A stretch of DNA of 64,000 nt, from positions 92,894-156,893 of the forward strand of contig JADJUP010000052.1 of the NCBI GenBank assembly GCA_016716965.1, written 5' to 3'. The notes under the pieces are model-generated. The model was not told the origin of the DNA. It did no database searches and saw only the letters and a list, made by a program, of their open reading frames with translations. Shown in pieces: positions 8,246 through 17,712 of the stretch. The translations under genes were made by a program, and so were the position numbers. This stretch comes from Sulfuritalea sp. Lineage in GTDB: Bacteria > Pseudomonadota > Gammaproteobacteria > Burkholderiales > Rhodocyclaceae. The first letter of the stretch is position 1; every line of letters starts with the position of its first letter.

Positions 8246-9024
8246 GCGGTGCGCGCCGCGGCTGCAGGCACGCCGTCCTTGAATGCCATCAGGGTACCGG
8301 GCTCCATGGTGGTCCAGGCTTCATTGTCGGTCAGTGGCAGCGTTGCGATCACCGCGACGCGGTCGGTCGGGTTGGTCACGTCGCTGAAGTCGATGCTGAC
8401 GTCCTGATCCTTGAGGTGGGCGACGGCGAACGGGGCCTGGCGCAGGATGTAGGCGAGCTTGGTGGCGCAGTGTGCGTAAAGGCAATTGCCATTGCTGAGC
8501 AGGAAATTGAACTCGCCGTGGGCGGCGATTTCGCGCGTGATGCCACTCAGAAAATCAAACATTGGCTGGCGCAATGGCATGGCGTCGCCGAACTCCGCGC
8601 GCAGGCGTTGCAAGAGGAAGCAGAACGCCAGTTCGGAGTCCGTGTCGCCGACGGGGACGAAACTGCCGTCCAGCGCCGGGGCGAATTCCTTCAGGTTTCC
8701 ATTGTGGGCGAAGATCCAGTAGCGGCCCCAGAGTTCGCGCTGGAATGGATGGGTATTCTCCAGCGCGATGCGGCCCTGGGTCGCCTTGCGAATGTGGGCG
8801 ATGACGTTCTTTGAATGGATCGGGTAATGGCGCACCAGTTCGGCCACTGGCGACTGCGCCGATGGCGCCACGTCGATGAACACCCGGCAGCCCGGCCCTT
8901 CGAAGAAGGCGATGCCCCAGCCGTCCTTGTGCACGTCGGTCAGCCCGCCGCGCGTGCGGAAACCTTCGAAGGAAAAGCAGATGTCGGTCGGCGTGTTGCC
9001 GTTCATGCCGAGCAGCTGGCACAT
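8242..9024 (-). CDS. class II glutamine amidotransferase, YafJ-like
   Basis: A protein of 260 residues beginning MCQLLGMNG, so Cys2 becomes the N-terminal nucleophile after Met removal, as in class II (Ntn) glutaminases. DGWGIAFFEG, AHIRKATQG and FAHNGNLKEF are conserved glutamine-pocket motifs. There is no synthetase domain; YafJ-like proteins are stand-alone glutaminases of unclear acceptor. It overlaps rsmA by 4 bp on its downstream side, and 2 bp separate it from the end of pdxA. Confidence 0.92.
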   Translation of the reverse strand: MCQLLGMNGNTPTDICFSFEGFRTRGGLTDVHKDGWGIAFFEGPGCRVFIDVAPSAQSPVAELVRHYPIHSKNVIAHIRKATQGRIALENTHPFQRELWGRYWIFAHNGNLKEFAPALDGSFVPVGDTDSELAFCFLLQRLRAEFGDAMPLRQPMFDFLSGITREIAAHGEFNFLLSNGNCLYAHCATKLAYILRQAPFAVAHLKDQDVSIDFSDVTNPTDRVAVIATLPLTDNEAWTTMEPGTLMAFKDGVPAAAARTA

Positions 9025-9026
9025 GA

Positions 9027-10100
9027 TCAGCCCTCACCCCGGCCATCTCCCCGAGGGAGAGGGTGACTGTGGTTCGCCGGCTGCGCCGGCTCCGGGTTTT
9101 GGCTGCGCCGCCCTTGGGGCGGCCCTGCGGGCGGCGCGTCCGCGCTCCGCCGTGCCATGTCGATAGCCGCGTCGACCGCGGCGAACAGGCTTTGCGGGGA
9201 AGCTTTGCCGCTTCCTGCGAGATCGAGCGCCGTACCGTGGTCGACTGACGTGCGGATGATTGGCAGACCCAGCGTGACGTTGATGCCCTCGTCGAAGGCC
9301 GCGTACTTCAGAACGGCGAGGCCCTGGTCGTGGTACATCGCCAGTTGCGCGTCGGAGCCGGCGAGGACGTTCTTCGTGAACAACGTATCTGCCGGCAATG
9401 GGCCGACCAGATTCATGCCTTCCGCGCGCAACTTCTCCAGTACCGGACCGATCACTTCGATCTCCTCGCGCCCCATGTGGCCGCCTTCGCCGGCATGGGG
9501 GTTGAGTCCGGCGACGAGGATGCGCGGCGCGGCGATGCCGAACTTGATTTGCATATCGGCGTGGAGGATGCGCAGGGTGGTTTCCAGATCGTCGCGCGTG
9601 ATCGCGGCGGGAACGTCCTTTAGCGCCAGGTGGGTGGTGGCCAGCGCCACGCGCAATCCCGCGCCGGCCAGCATCATCACCACCCGCGGCGTGGCGGTGC
9701 GTTGCGCGAGGTACTCGGTATGGCCGCTGAAGGCGATGCCGGCATCATTGATGACGCCCTTGTGCACCGGCGCGGTGACCATCGCCGCGAATTCGCCGGC
9801 GACGCAGCCGTCGAGCGCGGCGTCGAGCATGTCGAGGACGTAGCCGGAATTGGCGGCATCCAGCCGTCCTGCCAGCGCCGACTTCCGCAGCGGGACGTGA
9901 CGAGTATCGATGCAAGCTGCGTCAAGTCCGAGTTGCCGCGCGCGTTCGGCGAACAAGTTGCGGTCGCCGAGGACCACCAGTCGCGCCGGCCATTGCCGCT
10001 GTGCCAGGCACAGGCAGATGTCGGGCCCGATGCCGGCGGGTTCGCCGGAGGTTACGGCGATCAGCGGCGGTTCAGCGCTCTTCGTTGCGGTATTCGACAT
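9027..10100 (-). CDS. pdxA: 4-hydroxythreonine-4-phosphate dehydrogenase
   Basis: A protein of 357 residues. PdxA oxidises 4-phosphohydroxy-L-threonine in the pyridoxal phosphate pathway. TSGEPAGIGPDI at the N-terminus, the metal-site histidines in SGHTEYLAQ and MYHDQGLAVLKY, and TSVDHGTALD are present. The family usually ends near AIDMARR. Here the frame runs about 35 codons further through repeat B (rich in Pro and Gly) before stopping, which is an odd repeat-derived tail. The ATG lies 29 bp inside the end of surA. Confidence 0.93.
   Translation of the reverse strand: MSNTATKSAEPPLIAVTSGEPAGIGPDICLCLAQRQWPARLVVLGDRNLFAERARQLGLDAACIDTRHVPLRKSALAGRLDAANSGYVLDMLDAALDGCVAGEFAAMVTAPVHKGVINDAGIAFSGHTEYLAQRTATPRVVMMLAGAGLRVALATTHLALKDVPAAITRDDLETTLRILHADMQIKFGIAAPRILVAGLNPHAGEGGHMGREEIEVIGPVLEKLRAEGMNLVGPLPADTLFTKNVLAGSDAQLAMYHDQGLAVLKYAAFDEGINVTLGLPIIRTSVDHGTALDLAGSGKASPQSLFAAVDAAIDMARRSADAPPAGPPQGRRSQNPEPAQPANHSHPLPRGDGRGEG
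9031..9137 (-). repeat. intergenic hairpin repeat, family B (copy 2)
   Basis: An inverted copy of the 4000-4107 repeat: CCCTCACCCC / GGGAGAGGG palindrome, then GGCTGCGCCGGC and GCCGCCCTTGGGGCGGCC hairpins. It forms the last codons of pdxA. Confidence 0.7.
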
Positions 10101-11388
10101 AGGCGCGGTCGCGCATTTGCCGGACCCAGTCCTGGTAGGCCTCGTCGGACTTGCGCTCGCGCAGCACCTGGCGCGCGGTCAGGCGCTGGCGCTCCGCCGT
10201 GGCGTCCTCGGTGCGGCGCTCCAGTACCTGGATCAGGTGGAAACCGAAGGGCGACTGGACAGGCTCGCTGACCTGGTTGATCTTGAGCGCGTCCATCGCC
10301 TTCTCGAAATCGGGCACGGTATCACCCTGGTACATCCAGCCGAGGTCCCCACCCTTGGCCGCCGACAGGTCGTTGGAGTGCAGGCGTGCCAGCTCGGCGA
10401 AGTCGGCGCCGTTGTCCAGTCGCTCTTTCAGGCCGACCAGTTTGCGTCGTGCCTCGGCTTCCGAGACGAGTTCGTTGACCTTGATCAGAATATGGCGGGC
10501 GCGTGTCTGCTTCAGTGCCACCGCTTCCTTCGGACCGCCTCCGCCCTGGCGCGCAACCAGCTTTACGATGTGGAAGCCAGCCGGGCTGCGCAGGATGTCG
10601 CTGGTCTCGCCCGGCTTGAGCTTCTTCACAGCATCGGCATAAAGCGCCGGCAGGCGGTCGAGCGGACGCGCTCCCATGCTGCCGCCGCTAAGTCCGTCCG
10701 GCGCGTCGGAATAGCTCGCTGCCACCTTGGCAAAATTCTCGCCGCGGCGGAGCTGGTCGAGCGCCGCCTGGGCGCGGGCGCCGATCCGCATCAGCTGGTC
10801 CGGCGAGGCCTGTTCGGGCACGCGCAACACGATGTGCGCCGTCTGCACCTCGACGTTGGCAAGGCTTTCGCCCTGGTCCGGATTGGCCAGGTAGTTGTCG
10901 ATCTCGCCGTCGGACACCACGATGCGGCTTTCCACCTCGCGGTCGCGCAGGCGCGACAGCACGATTTCGTCGCGGATCTCTTCGCGGAACTTGGTCCACA
11001 ATACCCCGTCCCGTTCCAGCGCGGCACGGAAGTCCTGCAGGGAAAGCTTGTTGCCCTCGGCGATGCGGCGCAAGGCCGCGTCGAGTTCGATGTCGGATAT
11101 GCGCAGGCCGGTGTCGCGGGCGAACTGCAGTTGCACACGGTCGGTGATCATGCGTTCGAGCAGTTGCCGTTCGAGGATGTCGCCCGGCGGCAACTGCACG
11201 TTCTGGCTGCGCAACTGGCGTTCGACGGTGGCCATCCGCGCCCGCAACTCGAACGCAGTGATTGCATCGTCATTGACCACCGCGACGATGCGATCGACTT
11301 CTATCGGTTGGGATCGTCGCGTCTGGGCCTGCGCCGGGGCGATGGCGGAAAGGCCTAGCAGGCACAACAGAAGAAGCCGGAGGGTCAT
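10072..11388 (-). CDS. surA: periplasmic chaperone / peptidyl-prolyl isomerase SurA
   Basis: A 438-residue protein with signal peptide MTLRLLLLCLLGLSAIAPAQA and a SurA N-domain beginning IVAVVNDDAITAFEL. Two parvulin domains follow, at about residues 175-275 (VQTAHIVLRVPEQ) and 285-385 (KQTRARHILIKVNE), each with the GGDLGW/GGSMG and FGFHLI-type ends. It chaperones outer-membrane proteins to the BAM complex; LptD, encoded directly upstream with a 4-bp overlap, is a classic client. Confidence 0.96.
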   Translation of the reverse strand: MTLRLLLLCLLGLSAIAPAQAQTRRSQPIEVDRIVAVVNDDAITAFELRARMATVERQLRSQNVQLPPGDILERQLLERMITDRVQLQFARDTGLRISDIELDAALRRIAEGNKLSLQDFRAALERDGVLWTKFREEIRDEIVLSRLRDREVESRIVVSDGEIDNYLANPDQGESLANVEVQTAHIVLRVPEQASPDQLMRIGARAQAALDQLRRGENFAKVAASYSDAPDGLSGGSMGARPLDRLPALYADAVKKLKPGETSDILRSPAGFHIVKLVARQGGGGPKEAVALKQTRARHILIKVNELVSEAEARRKLVGLKERLDNGADFAELARLHSNDLSAAKGGDLGWMYQGDTVPDFEKAMDALKINQVSEPVQSPFGFHLIQVLERRTEDATAERQRLTARQVLRERKSDEAYQDWVRQMRDRAYVEYRNEER

Positions 11389-14202
11389 GGTGGAGTGAGC
11401 GGTGCCGCCTGGTCTTGTTGGTTGATCGCGCCGTAGCCCGGCACGTTGCGTTTCAGGATGTCGAGGGGATTGGATCCGACCTTGGCGAATCCGTTCAATT
11501 CGAGCTGGAAGAACAGCGCGGTGTTGGACCTTTGCGTCAGCGTCGCCAGGCGCTGCATGACGATGCGTCCCACCCAGCAGCCGCCGTCATACTCGAGTCC
11601 GGCCACGGTTTCGATCATGCGCCGGTCCTTGGTCGAATAATTGAAGCGCCCCACCGCATGCCAGCCGCCGAACATCGGCCATTGTCCCGACAGGTCCAGC
11701 TGGCCGAGCTGGTCGCGCGAGTAGCGGTAGCCGGCATTGAGCACCTTGCCGGTTTCCGGCTGGTAGCGTCCGCCGACGTTGAGGCGCTCCATGCGGTTCA
11801 GGCGCGGGTTGTACTGGACGCCGGTGTCGACATAGGTCTTGGGCAGGATGCGGCCGGACAGCGACGCGAGAAAGTCCGTCTGGCGATCGCTGCGCAGGAC
11901 TTCGCCGGGCAGGCCGACCTTCTGGGTGGTGAAATAGAAGCGCTGGCCGAAGGCCGCGCGCAGGGTTTCGGCACCCGTGGCGGGATCGATCAGGCGCGAC
12001 GTCAGCATGGCCGTGGCCTGGTTGGCATCGCCGAAGCGGTCGCCGCCGCCGTAGCGGTTTTCGCCGAAAATCTGGGCGAAATTGAAGTCGTTCAGGGCGC
12101 TGTCGAAAACCGGGATCTGAGTTTGGTCGCGCGCCGGCACATAGAGGTAATAGACGCGCGGCTCCAGCGTTTGCGTCAGCGACGTCCCCAGCCAGTCGAT
12201 GTCGCGCTCGAAGGTGACCGACGAATCCACGCTGAAGACGGGCAACTCGCGGGTCAGCTTGTCCGGCGTGCCGGCTGCCTGGCGGTCGAGCACGTAACGC
12301 GTGGAATGTATGCCGATCTTGGGTGTGAGGCTGAGTATCTCGGTCTGCAGCGGCAGCGACAACTGGGGATAAAGCGTCAGGCGGCGTCCCTGCACCAGTG
12401 TCGGATTGCGGAAATTGACGTGCTCGCCGCTGAACGCGAAATTCACGCCGAGCGGCAGGTCGCCGCGGCTGGCGTTCACTGTCAGTTGCGGCAGGCGGCG
12501 ATAGGGCTCCGTGACCGCCGGCAGGGAGGGGTCCTGCAAGGTCTGGTAGCTCTGCGCCAGCAGGTTCGCGGACCACCAGCCTCCGCCATAACTGAGCGTG
12601 CCCTGGCGCAGCAGGTTGGTCTGCGCGATCACGGTCGACCCGCTCGCCAGGTCGCTGAAGAAGGTACTGTCGGACGCGTGGTTGAGCGCCAGCGAGGCGG
12701 TAAATCCGTTGCCGAAATTCTGGTTGTGGTTGAGCGAATAGGATGATCGGCGCTGGTGGGTCAGCCTGTCCTCGGGCAGATACTGTCCCTGGAAGCTGCC
12801 ACCGTAATTGGGTTGGAGGTAGCGATACTCGCCGTTCCACATCGTGCCGCGCTTGGCCATGATGCGCGGCGCAAGGGTCGCGTCCATGTTTTGCGCGATG
12901 TTCCAGTAGAAGGGCTGGGTGAACTCGACGCCGCCGCTGCTGGTGGACCCGAAGGTGGGCGTCAGCAGGCCGCTCTTGCGCTCGTTGTTGAGCGAGAAGC
13001 TCATCCACGGTGCATAGAGGATGGGCGTGCCCATGAAAACCAGCGTCGCGTTGCGGGCGCTGCCTTCCTCGGTGTCATAGTCGAGGCGCAGGTCGGTGGT
13101 GCGTGCGAACCAGTCCGGATCGCGACCTGCTGCCGGGGCGCAGGTGCTGTAGGTAGCATCGGTCAGGCGGAACTTGCCTTCACCTTCGAACTCCATGCGG
13201 GCCGCCGTGCCGCGTCCGGTGGTGAGGTCGGCCGAGGCGCGCTCTTCGTCCCCGGTCCACAGCGTTGCCGCCGAGCCGTTCTTGATGCGGCGAATGCTGT
13301 ATTCCGGTTGTTCGAAGAAGCCGGTGCTGTCATCCATCTTCATGCGCATCCGGGGGCCCTGAACCCGGTCGCCGTCGCGCGAAAGGCGCACGTTGCCCGA
13401 GGCTTCCAGTTCGTCCGTGTCTTGCCAGTAGGTCAGCTTGTCGCTATGCAGGATGGAGTTGCGCTTGCGCAATTCGACGTTGCCTTCAGCGACGACTTCC
13501 ACGTCGTTCCGGCCAGCGATCTGCTCGGCCGCGATGAAGGTCGGCAGCACGTCACCGGGCTGCCGGAGGTAGGGTGCCACGGCGGGGGATGCGCGCAAGA
13601 TCGGTTCGGGCAGTGCGCCGGAGGCGACATGTGCCGAATAGAGTGGCGGCAGTGCAGGGCGTTCGGCCACCAGCGGTGGCTCCTGGGGCTTGGCGATGGC
13701 TTCGACCGGCGTGACGACGACTGGTGTCCGTGCGGGTGTGGGCGGAGACTCGCTGGTCGCCGGCCCTGGCTCGGGGCTCGCGACCTGGGCGGGGCGCGGC
13801 GCTATGGCGACCGCGGCGGCCGGCGCAGGACGCGCGGGCGGGGCGCTCGGCGCCGGGGCAGCGGGCTTCGCGGCGGCCTGTTGATGTACGGGAGCGACGC
13901 GCGTCGGCGGTGGGGTATCGATCTTTGCGGCGGCTGGCTTGGCCGCGATCGGCGCCGGGGCCGATGGCGCCGGCGTTTCGGTGGCTGGTGCCGGCGCCGT
14001 CCGGGCGACCGGCTCGGTCACGGGCGCTGGCGCCGGTGCCGCGACGGCGGCCACGGCCGGGGGTTGCGGAGTACCGGCGCCCAGTAGGGCAGGATTTACG
14101 CGCAGCGGCGGCAATGACTTGAGCCGCCACCGGGCCCGAGGCGAGCGCCAGCAGGACAAGCAGTGAATCCGGGCCGAATTGTCCGCGATGCGATCGAGGC
14201 AT
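11385..14202 (-). CDS. lptD: LPS-assembly protein LptD (one frameshift near 14119)
   Basis: The outer-membrane barrel that with LptE inserts LPS. Parts are a signal peptide from the ATG at 14202 (DSLLVLLALASGPVAAQ), a roughly 150-residue Ala/Pro-rich linker, an OstA/LptA-like domain (EVVAEGNVELRKRNSILHSD) and the barrel ending QQDQAAPLTPP. The signal peptide and the rest are in different frames. Dropping one A at about 14119-14120 joins them as VAAQ-SLPPLRVNPALLG, so I read one gene with a +1 indel, probably a sequence error because LptD is essential. The long low-complexity linker is unusual. Confidence 0.9.
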
Positions 14203-14292
14203 GCCGTGTCGTAGAGTAGCTGCAGCGGGAACGGAAAATCGCGGCGCAATCCCCGCGCGCCACAGTCGGGGAAAGCCATTGCCGGCCGATGC

Positions 14293-14309
14293 TAGAATCA
14301 ATAATTCTA
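14293..14309. promoter_or_regulatory. symmetric -10 region between divergent lptD and amgK
   Basis: TAGAAT on the plus strand (14293-14298) and its mirror ATTCTA (14304-14309), which reads TAGAAT on the minus strand, face each other in an AT-rich spot of the 180-bp divergent gap. I see no strong -35 boxes, so this is tentative. Confidence 0.45.
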
Positions 14310-14382
14310 ACACCTCAACCCCGCGCAAGGCGCTCCAGGACAAAGCTTTTGCACCGTTCCGGATATCCAGCGCCACCCGACC

Positions 14383-15420
14383 ATGGAACGCCAGCAGCAG
14401 ATACAGACCTGGCTAGCCGCCCTCTTTCCCGGGCGTGATTTCAGCCTTGCACCGGCTTCGGCCGACGCCAGTTTCCGTCGCTATTTTCGTGTCACTTTTG
14501 CTGATGGCGCGACCCGCGTCGTCATGGATGCGCCGCCGGCCAGCGAGGACTGCCGCCCCTGGCTCCACGTCCAGGAGTTGTTCCAGGCTGCCGGAGCGCA
14601 TGTGCCGCAAGTCATCGCGCAGGACCTCGAACGCGGTTTCCTGCTGCTGTCCGACCTCGGCGACGCCACTTACCTGCAGGCGCTGGACGCCGACAATGCC
14701 GTGCCGCTCTATGCCGATGCGATAGCTACCCTGGTGGCGATACAGCAGGCCAGCCGCCCGGGCGTACTGCCCGAGTACGATCGCGTGCTTCTGCGTCGGG
14801 AGCTCGACCTTTTCCCGCAGTGGTATCTCGACAAGCATCTCGGGTTCACACTGGGCGACACCGAGCTCAGTGCGCTGGAAGAAGCCTTCGAGCGCATCCT
14901 TGCGACCAATCTCGCCGAACCGAAGGTATTCGTGCACCGCGATTACCATTCGCGAAACCTGATGCGGATCGCATCGGAGGGCGGCCGCAACCCCGGCGTC
15001 ATCGACTTCCAGGATGCCGTCTACGGGCCGATCAGCTATGACATGGTGTCATTGCTAAAGGACGCCTACATCGAGTGGGACGAGGACCTGGCGCTGGACT
15101 GGCTGGTGCGCTACTGGGAGCAGGCGCGCAAGGCCGGCCTGCCGATCGCCGCCGATTTCGGCGTGTTCTTCCGCGATTACGAATGGATGGGCGTGCAGCG
15201 CCACCTCAAGGTGCTCGGCATCTTCGCCCGGCTCTGGCACCGCGACGGCAAGGATGGCTACCTCAAGGACATGCCGCTGGTCGCACGCTACCTGCGCAAG
15301 GCCTGCGAACGCTACAGCGAGCTTTCCCCGCTGCGCAAGATCCTCGACAAGGTCGAGGACAAGGTCACGGTGCTGGGCTACACGATGGATGCCGGGAGCC
15401 TCGGGATGCGCAGTGAGTAG
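14383..15420 (+). CDS. amgK: N-acetylmuramate/N-acetylglucosamine kinase AmgK
   Basis: A 345-residue aminoglycoside-phosphotransferase-fold kinase. VFVHRDYHSRNLM carries the catalytic Asp and Asn and GVIDFQDAVYGP the metal-binding Asp. AmgK phosphorylates cell-wall MurNAc and GlcNAc at the anomeric position, the first step of the recycling route that bypasses de novo UDP-MurNAc synthesis. The next gene, murU, performs the following step, which strongly supports the call. Divergence from lptD is the same arrangement as in Pseudomonas. Confidence 0.93.
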   Translation: MERQQQIQTWLAALFPGRDFSLAPASADASFRRYFRVTFADGATRVVMDAPPASEDCRPWLHVQELFQAAGAHVPQVIAQDLERGFLLLSDLGDATYLQALDADNAVPLYADAIATLVAIQQASRPGVLPEYDRVLLRRELDLFPQWYLDKHLGFTLGDTELSALEEAFERILATNLAEPKVFVHRDYHSRNLMRIASEGGRNPGVIDFQDAVYGPISYDMVSLLKDAYIEWDEDLALDWLVRYWEQARKAGLPIAADFGVFFRDYEWMGVQRHLKVLGIFARLWHRDGKDGYLKDMPLVARYLRKACERYSELSPLRKILDKVEDKVTVLGYTMDAGSLGMRSE

Positions 15421-15448
15421 TTGGATTGGTCCGCGCCAGGCGCGGACC

Positions 15449-15568
15449 CTGACCGGTCACCCCCTCTCACGGAGAGGGGGGCGGAGGCGGGGTTTCGCAA
15501 AGCACTGCTTTGCGCCGCCGCAGCCGGGCCGCTGTGCAAAGCGGCCCGTGGATCGGGGGGGAGCCAAC
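15449..15568 (+). repeat. intergenic hairpin repeat, family A (copy 1)
   Basis: It starts CTGACCGGTCACCCCC, continues through GGCGGGGTTTCGC and GCGCCGCCGCAGCCGG, and ends near GGGGGGAGCCAA. The copy at 17735-17852 aligns over its whole length. Just upstream is a GGTCCGCGCCAGGCGCGGACC-like hairpin (15427-15448). It separates amgK from murU, which are normally adjacent. Confidence 0.8.
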
Positions 15569-15582
15569 GCCTGCTCGCCCCC

Positions 15583-15638
15583 GGCGAGAATCATCACTTT
15601 CATCGGGCAATCGCCCAATGAAAGTGATGATTCTCGCC
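15583..15638. repeat. inverted copy of the murU 5' end (hairpin over the start codon)
   Basis: The 21 nt at 15583-15603 are the exact reverse complement of 15618-15638, which are the first seven codons of murU. The 14 nt between contain a further GGGC-AATC-GCCC stem, so the region could fold as one long hairpin with the ATG in its stem. Confidence 0.9.
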
Positions 15639-16349
15639 GCCGGTCGCGGCGAACGCATGCGGCCGTTGACCGACCACACGCCGAAGCCGCTGCTGGCGGT
15701 GGGTGGCAAACCGCTGATCGCCTGGCACCTGGAGCGGCTGTCCGAAGCCGGCCTGTGCGAGGTGGTGATCAACCATGCCCACCTCGGCGCGCAGATCGAG
15801 TCCGCGTTGGGCGACGGCAGCCACTGGGGTCTGTCGATCCGCTATTCGCCGGAACCTCCGGGCGCGCTGGAAACCGCCGGCGGCATCGCCAATGCGCTGC
15901 CACTGCTGGGCGACGCGGCGCCCTTCATGGTGATCAATGGAGACATCTGGTGCGACTGGGATGTGTCGCGGGCGGCGCATCGGCTGCTGCCCGGCGACCT
16001 CGCGCACCTGGTGCTGGTACCGAATCCGCCGCAGCACCCGCAAGGCGATTTCAGCCTGCGCGGGGCAAGAGTCGGCGCCGACGCCACGGCGGGCGAACCC
16101 GGCGCGCGAGCCTGCACGTTCTCCGGCATCGGCATCTATCGCCCGCAACTCTTCGCCGGCATTGCGCGCGGTACGCCGGCGAAGCTCGCACCCCTGCTGC
16201 GTGCCGCAATGGACGCCGGGCGGGTGTCCGGCGAATTCCACGAGGGGCGCTGGGAGGACGTCGGCACGCCGCAGCGCCTGGCCGCGCTCGACGACGAGCT
16301 TGGCGCGGCTTCTGCGTCATCCGCGGCACCCACGCGACGGGACATATAA
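15618..16349 (+). CDS. murU: N-acetylmuramate-1-phosphate uridylyltransferase MurU
   Basis: A 243-residue nucleotidyltransferase. LAAGRGERMRPLT and KPLL at the N-terminus form the NTP-binding signature, and NGDIWCDWD holds the metal Asp. It converts MurNAc-1-phosphate to UDP-MurNAc in peptidoglycan recycling, after AmgK. A 24-nt dispersed element encodes ARVGADATA at about residue 151. The start codon is buried in a long inverted repeat, and the frame stays open upstream to 15510 through repeat A, so an N-terminally extended form cannot be excluded. Confidence 0.92.
   Translation: MKVMILAAGRGERMRPLTDHTPKPLLAVGGKPLIAWHLERLSEAGLCEVVINHAHLGAQIESALGDGSHWGLSIRYSPEPPGALETAGGIANALPLLGDAAPFMVINGDIWCDWDVSRAAHRLLPGDLAHLVLVPNPPQHPQGDFSLRGARVGADATAGEPGARACTFSGIGIYRPQLFAGIARGTPAKLAPLLRAAMDAGRVSGEFHEGRWEDVGTPQRLAALDDELGAASASSAAPTRRDI
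16067..16090 (+). repeat. 24-nt dispersed element, in frame in murU
   Basis: It starts AAGAGTCGGCGCCG and ends GCCACGGC. It encodes RVGADATA. Confidence 0.75.
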
Positions 16350-16356
16350 TCAACCG

Positions 16357-17712
16357 ATGAATACGACCCCGGCTCCCGCAAGCGACCACTTCGCGCCGTA
16401 TCGCCAGCGCCGACTCCTGCTGGTCGAACGCATGAAGGCGAGCGGCGGCGGCGTCGCGCTGATTCCGACCGCGCCCGAGCAGACCCGCAATCGTGACACG
16501 CATTTCCCCTACCGCGCCGACAGCTACTTCCAGTACCTGACGGGATTTACCGAACCGGAGGCGGTGCTGGTGATCGTCGTCGGGCGCGGCGACGCGCCGC
16601 CGCAGGCGATCCTGTTCTGCCGCGAAAAGAACCTCGAGCGCGAAATCTGGGACGGCTTCCGCCATGGTCCGGACGGCGCGCGCGAGGCCTTCGGCTTCGA
16701 TGCCGCGCATCCGGTTGCCGAACTCGACGCCAAACTTTCGGAGCTGATCGCCGACCAGCCGGCGCTGTGGTTTTCCCTCGGCCACGACGCGGGCTGGGAC
16801 CAGCGCATCGCCGCCGCACTGAACAAGGTGCGCGCCGAAAGCCGCAGCGGCAAGCGCGCGCCACCGGCCATTCGCGACGTGCGCGCCGAACTCGACGCGA
16901 TGCGCCTGGTGAAGGATGCGACGGAACTGGCGACCATGCGCCGCGCGGCGGAAATTTCCGCAAATGCGCACATGCGCGCGATGCGCTTTGTCGCGCCCGG
17001 CCGTTACGAGTACGAAGTCGAAGCCGAGTTGCTGCATGAGTTCCGCCGCCATGGCTGCGAGTACCCGGCCTACACCTCGATCGTCGCCGGTGGCGCCAAT
17101 GCCTGCGTACTGCATTACGTCGGCAACGATCAGGTTTTGCGCGACGGCGACCTGCTGCTGATCGACGCCGGCGGCGAACTCGGCGGCTATGCCTCCGACA
17201 TCACCCGCTGCTTCCCCGTCAATGGGCGCTTCAGCGGACCGCAGGCGGATGTCTACGACCTGGTGCTCGACGCGCAGGCTGCGGCCATCGCCGCATTGCG
17301 CCCCGGCGCCACCTTCGCCGATCCCCACGACGCCGCGCTCAAGGTGCTGGCCCAGGGCATGCTCGACATGAAGCTGCTGGCCGGTTCGCTCGATGCCGTG
17401 CTCGAGTCGGAAAGCTACAAGCGCTTCTACATGCACCGTACCAGCCACTGGCTGGGCAAGGACGTGCACGATGCCGGCGAGTACAAGGAAGGCGAGCACT
17501 GGGCACCCCTCACGCCGGGCATGGTGCTGACCATCGAGCCGGGCTGCTACATCCGCCCGGCTGACGACGTTCCCGAAGCCTTCTGGAACATCGGCGTGCG
17601 CATAGAGGACGATGCCGTCGTCACCGCCGACGGCTGCGAAATCATCACCGCCGCCGCCCCCAAGAAAATCGCCGACATCGAAGCGCTGATGCGCGACGCC
17701 CGTGGCCACTGA
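16357..17712 (+). CDS. pepP: Xaa-Pro aminopeptidase
   Basis: A 451-residue protein with an AMP_N domain (about 12-150) and a C-terminal pita-bread metallopeptidase. The two-metal ligands are visible: LIDAGGELGGYASDITR (two Asp), HRTSHWLG (His), TIEPGCYI (Glu) and GVRIEDD (Glu). It removes N-terminal residues preceding proline in the cytoplasm. It starts 7 nt after murU ends. Its last codons overlap the open frame of the UbiH-type gene. Confidence 0.95.
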   Translation: MNTTPAPASDHFAPYRQRRLLLVERMKASGGGVALIPTAPEQTRNRDTHFPYRADSYFQYLTGFTEPEAVLVIVVGRGDAPPQAILFCREKNLEREIWDGFRHGPDGAREAFGFDAAHPVAELDAKLSELIADQPALWFSLGHDAGWDQRIAAALNKVRAESRSGKRAPPAIRDVRAELDAMRLVKDATELATMRRAAEISANAHMRAMRFVAPGRYEYEVEAELLHEFRRHGCEYPAYTSIVAGGANACVLHYVGNDQVLRDGDLLLIDAGGELGGYASDITRCFPVNGRFSGPQADVYDLVLDAQAAAIAALRPGATFADPHDAALKVLAQGMLDMKLLAGSLDAVLESESYKRFYMHRTSHWLGKDVHDAGEYKEGEHWAPLTPGMVLTIEPGCYIRPADDVPEAFWNIGVRIEDDAVVTADGCEIITAAAPKKIADIEALMRDARGH

